Assembly (NCBI RefSeq): GCF_963678635.1
Contig: NC_087067.1
Coordinates: 38,909,682-38,973,681 of the forward strand
Length of the DNA: 64,000 nt
Source: Symsagittifera roscoffensis
Lineage: Eukaryota > Xenacoelomorpha > Acoela > Convolutidae
Direction: 5' to 3'
Shown here: positions 62,364-64,000 of the stretch, one piece after another
Layout: each line of letters opens with the position of its first letter
Position numbering within the stretch: position 1 is the stretch's first letter
Translations under genes and position numbers: made by a program
Notes under the pieces: generated by a model
The model's database searches: none
The model's input: the letters and a program-made list of their open reading frames with translations, nothing else
What the model was told of the DNA's origin: nothing

Positions 62364-64000
62364 TGGCGCAGTCATCGACTGCTTCGAATTTGCGGTGAAA
62401 CCCCCGCCTTTTGGCCAAATCACACCGTAGAACCACCCACCCAATGGATTAACTGGATAGATAAGTTCCATCTGGCCATCATTGCCTGAGAGAACTTGGA
62501 CATAGACAATCTTAAAGAACCATTGGAACTGGAAACTACAATCACTATCTTAGAGGGCGCCCAGGATTCAGAAGATAAACCACAGAGGAACGCCAGGGAG
62601 GCCAGAAACAGAGAAGCAATGCGAGTTTTCGAACACACAGAAGACAAACGAACCCGAGAAGAGAAACGAAAACTCGGGGGCATGAGGAGATACGAGGCAG
62701 ACAAAAAGTAAGATATATCCTATACCTGGCCTTAGGAGCCGAAGCGAAGAGAGTGTTTTCCTAAAAACAGCCAAGGGTGAAGGTCTTAGCAATCTCCTTC
62801 AGAGAATTTTTCGACCGCTCGGAGACAGCATTCATTAAGCCAACAAACATCACGCTCGAACGATAGAAACTGTTGAGCAGAAAACAAAAGAGAGAGTCCT
62901 ACGAACAATTCTGGGGAGCGTTGTCGGACTTAGCAAGATCTTTTGAAAGATCTTGTGAAATTGGTATCAATGCAGAGCAAGAATGGAAAAGGGACGTATT
63001 CATATTTAATGAAGAATTGTGACCTACAACGAAGACTCCTTTCGGAAACACTTAATCTGGTGGACGCACTCGCCCAAGCTATCATAGACGAGAAAGGCTA
63101 CTACAACCATCTCAAACTAACAAACATGACAAGGGCAACCAACTTCACTAGCGGTAGAGTGTACAAAAAATTTAATACTGTAAAAAGGAACCACGCTTGA
63201 ATATAGAAAGATCCAACACCTGTATGAAATGTGGAAACGCTTTTACCAAGGGACATTTGAACGTGTGTCCAGCAAAAGAAAAAATCTGTAATATTTGTAA
63301 ACACAAAGGACATTTTGGAAACCTTCGTAAATCGAAAGGGAGAAGGCCAGTTGTAAATAATGTAGAAGAAAATGTAAATAATCCTAATTGTTCATATTCC
63401 CCAGAAGAGCCACAAGTGAACACATATGAAAATTTTTGTGGAGTTGATAAATGTCTGGACAGAAGAGGGAACTAGTGACAACGACGATTATTCAGTACTA
63501 AACATTCGAACCATTTACGACGACTACGGCCGTTGTAGAAACTAAGAAACTTGTAAATATTGGATTAGGCGAGGGCGCAAATGTAAACCTGAATATTCCA
63601 GTGGATTCAGGTAGTCCAGTAAGCTTCTTAAACAGAATGTTCTAAATGAGCTGAAATTGAGAGATCCACAGCTAAAAATTCATCCCGTCGACAAGAAAAT
63701 TCGAGCACTATATTGCGGTTTTACTAAATAACACAATCAACATTATCGGGAAAGTAGTAGTCAGGATACAATCCAACGGATGGATTTCAGAAGAAACTCC
63801 ATTTTTTATCACCACTGGACACGAAAGGAACATCTCAGGAAACGATAACCTACCCCGAATAGGAATAGAAATTGCACAGAGACAACCATTACTGCCTGTC
63901 AACACTGTGCACTTCCGGGTCAGAGTAAGTCAACTACTTATTCGAATACAATTCTCAACTTGTACAAAATTTTCATAGGACTTTTTAAAAGTGTAGGAAA
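62364..64000 (+). pseudogene. Ty3/gypsy-type retroelement, gag to protease, broken
   Basis: Plus strand, continues past the window end. Gag-like pieces in several frames: PPPFGQ and WINWIDKFHLAIIA (with an internal stop), DNLKEPLELETT, LALGAEAKRVFS, an SYEQFWGALSDLA region, VDALAQAIIDEKG. Zinc knuckles at 63220-63345: CMKCGNAFTKGHLNVCPA and CNICKHKGHFGN (the last Cys of the second is missing). A VDSGSPVSFLN protease-like active site (DSG) is at about 63600. Multiple frameshifts and stops show it is not functional. It lies opposite to FANCM. Confidence 0.8.

Overview
This is an AT-rich, intron-rich animal genome segment, most likely from an invertebrate. The evidence is four conserved animal genes split by GT-AG introns of tens of bases to about 4.4 kb, a dense background of degenerate tRNA-derived SINEs, MITE-like and hairpin-capped repeats, and remnants of a LINE, a copia-type and a Ty3/gypsy-type element. 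Nothing bacterial is present. The phylum cannot be fixed from the sequence. Splice acceptors 7-10 nt upstream of three start codons, and a 122-nt spacer between two same-strand genes, hint at a lineage that uses spliced-leader trans-splicing (tunicates, cnidarians and flatworms are known examples), but this is inference.

All recognisable host genes lie on the minus strand. From high to low coordinates: (1) FANCM, the 3' two thirds, 61197-50489 in six exons, with the N-terminal helicase domain outside the window or not found. (2) DHX34, complete, ten exons from 43794 to 30639, predicted 1165 aa. (3) METTL23-like methyltransferase, one uninterrupted coding exon 27069-26383, 228 aa. (4) VARS2, mitochondrial valyl-tRNA synthetase, eight exons ending at 3254, predicted 1036 aa. 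All exon joins of VARS2 and DHX34 were checked by hand for phase and for GT/AG ends, and the reconstructed lengths match the families.

The most striking structure is a direct tandem duplication of about 4.06 kb (18249-22307 and 22306-26364). It contains VARS2 exon 1 (mitochondrial leader), exon 2 (the HIGH motif exon) and the intron between them. It starts 19 bp after the METTL23 stop codon and ends inside a small minus-strand ORF in VARS2 intron 2. Most of the two copies is nearly identical, but the 700 bp at the exon 1 end are clearly more diverged.

Non-genic layout: 1-3253 is intergenic with a 95-bp-arm inverted repeat and a SINE. VARS2 introns carry a LINE reverse transcriptase fragment (6430-7320), several arrays of a degenerate ~165-bp satellite-like unit, and MITEs. 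27.1-30.6 kb is intergenic repeats. DHX34 introns hold another satellite array and a 0.4-kb local duplication. 43.8-50.4 kb is intergenic and contains a broken copia-type polyprotein (44.86-46.93 kb) plus MITEs. FANCM introns contain MITEs and a perfect-phase 415-bp tandem duplication. From about 62.2 kb to the window end lies a broken Ty3/gypsy element on the plus strand.

Functionally the four genes are unrelated housekeeping genes: mitochondrial translation, protein arginine or histone methylation, nonsense-mediated decay, and replication-fork/crosslink repair. Only METTL23 and VARS2 look physically coupled.
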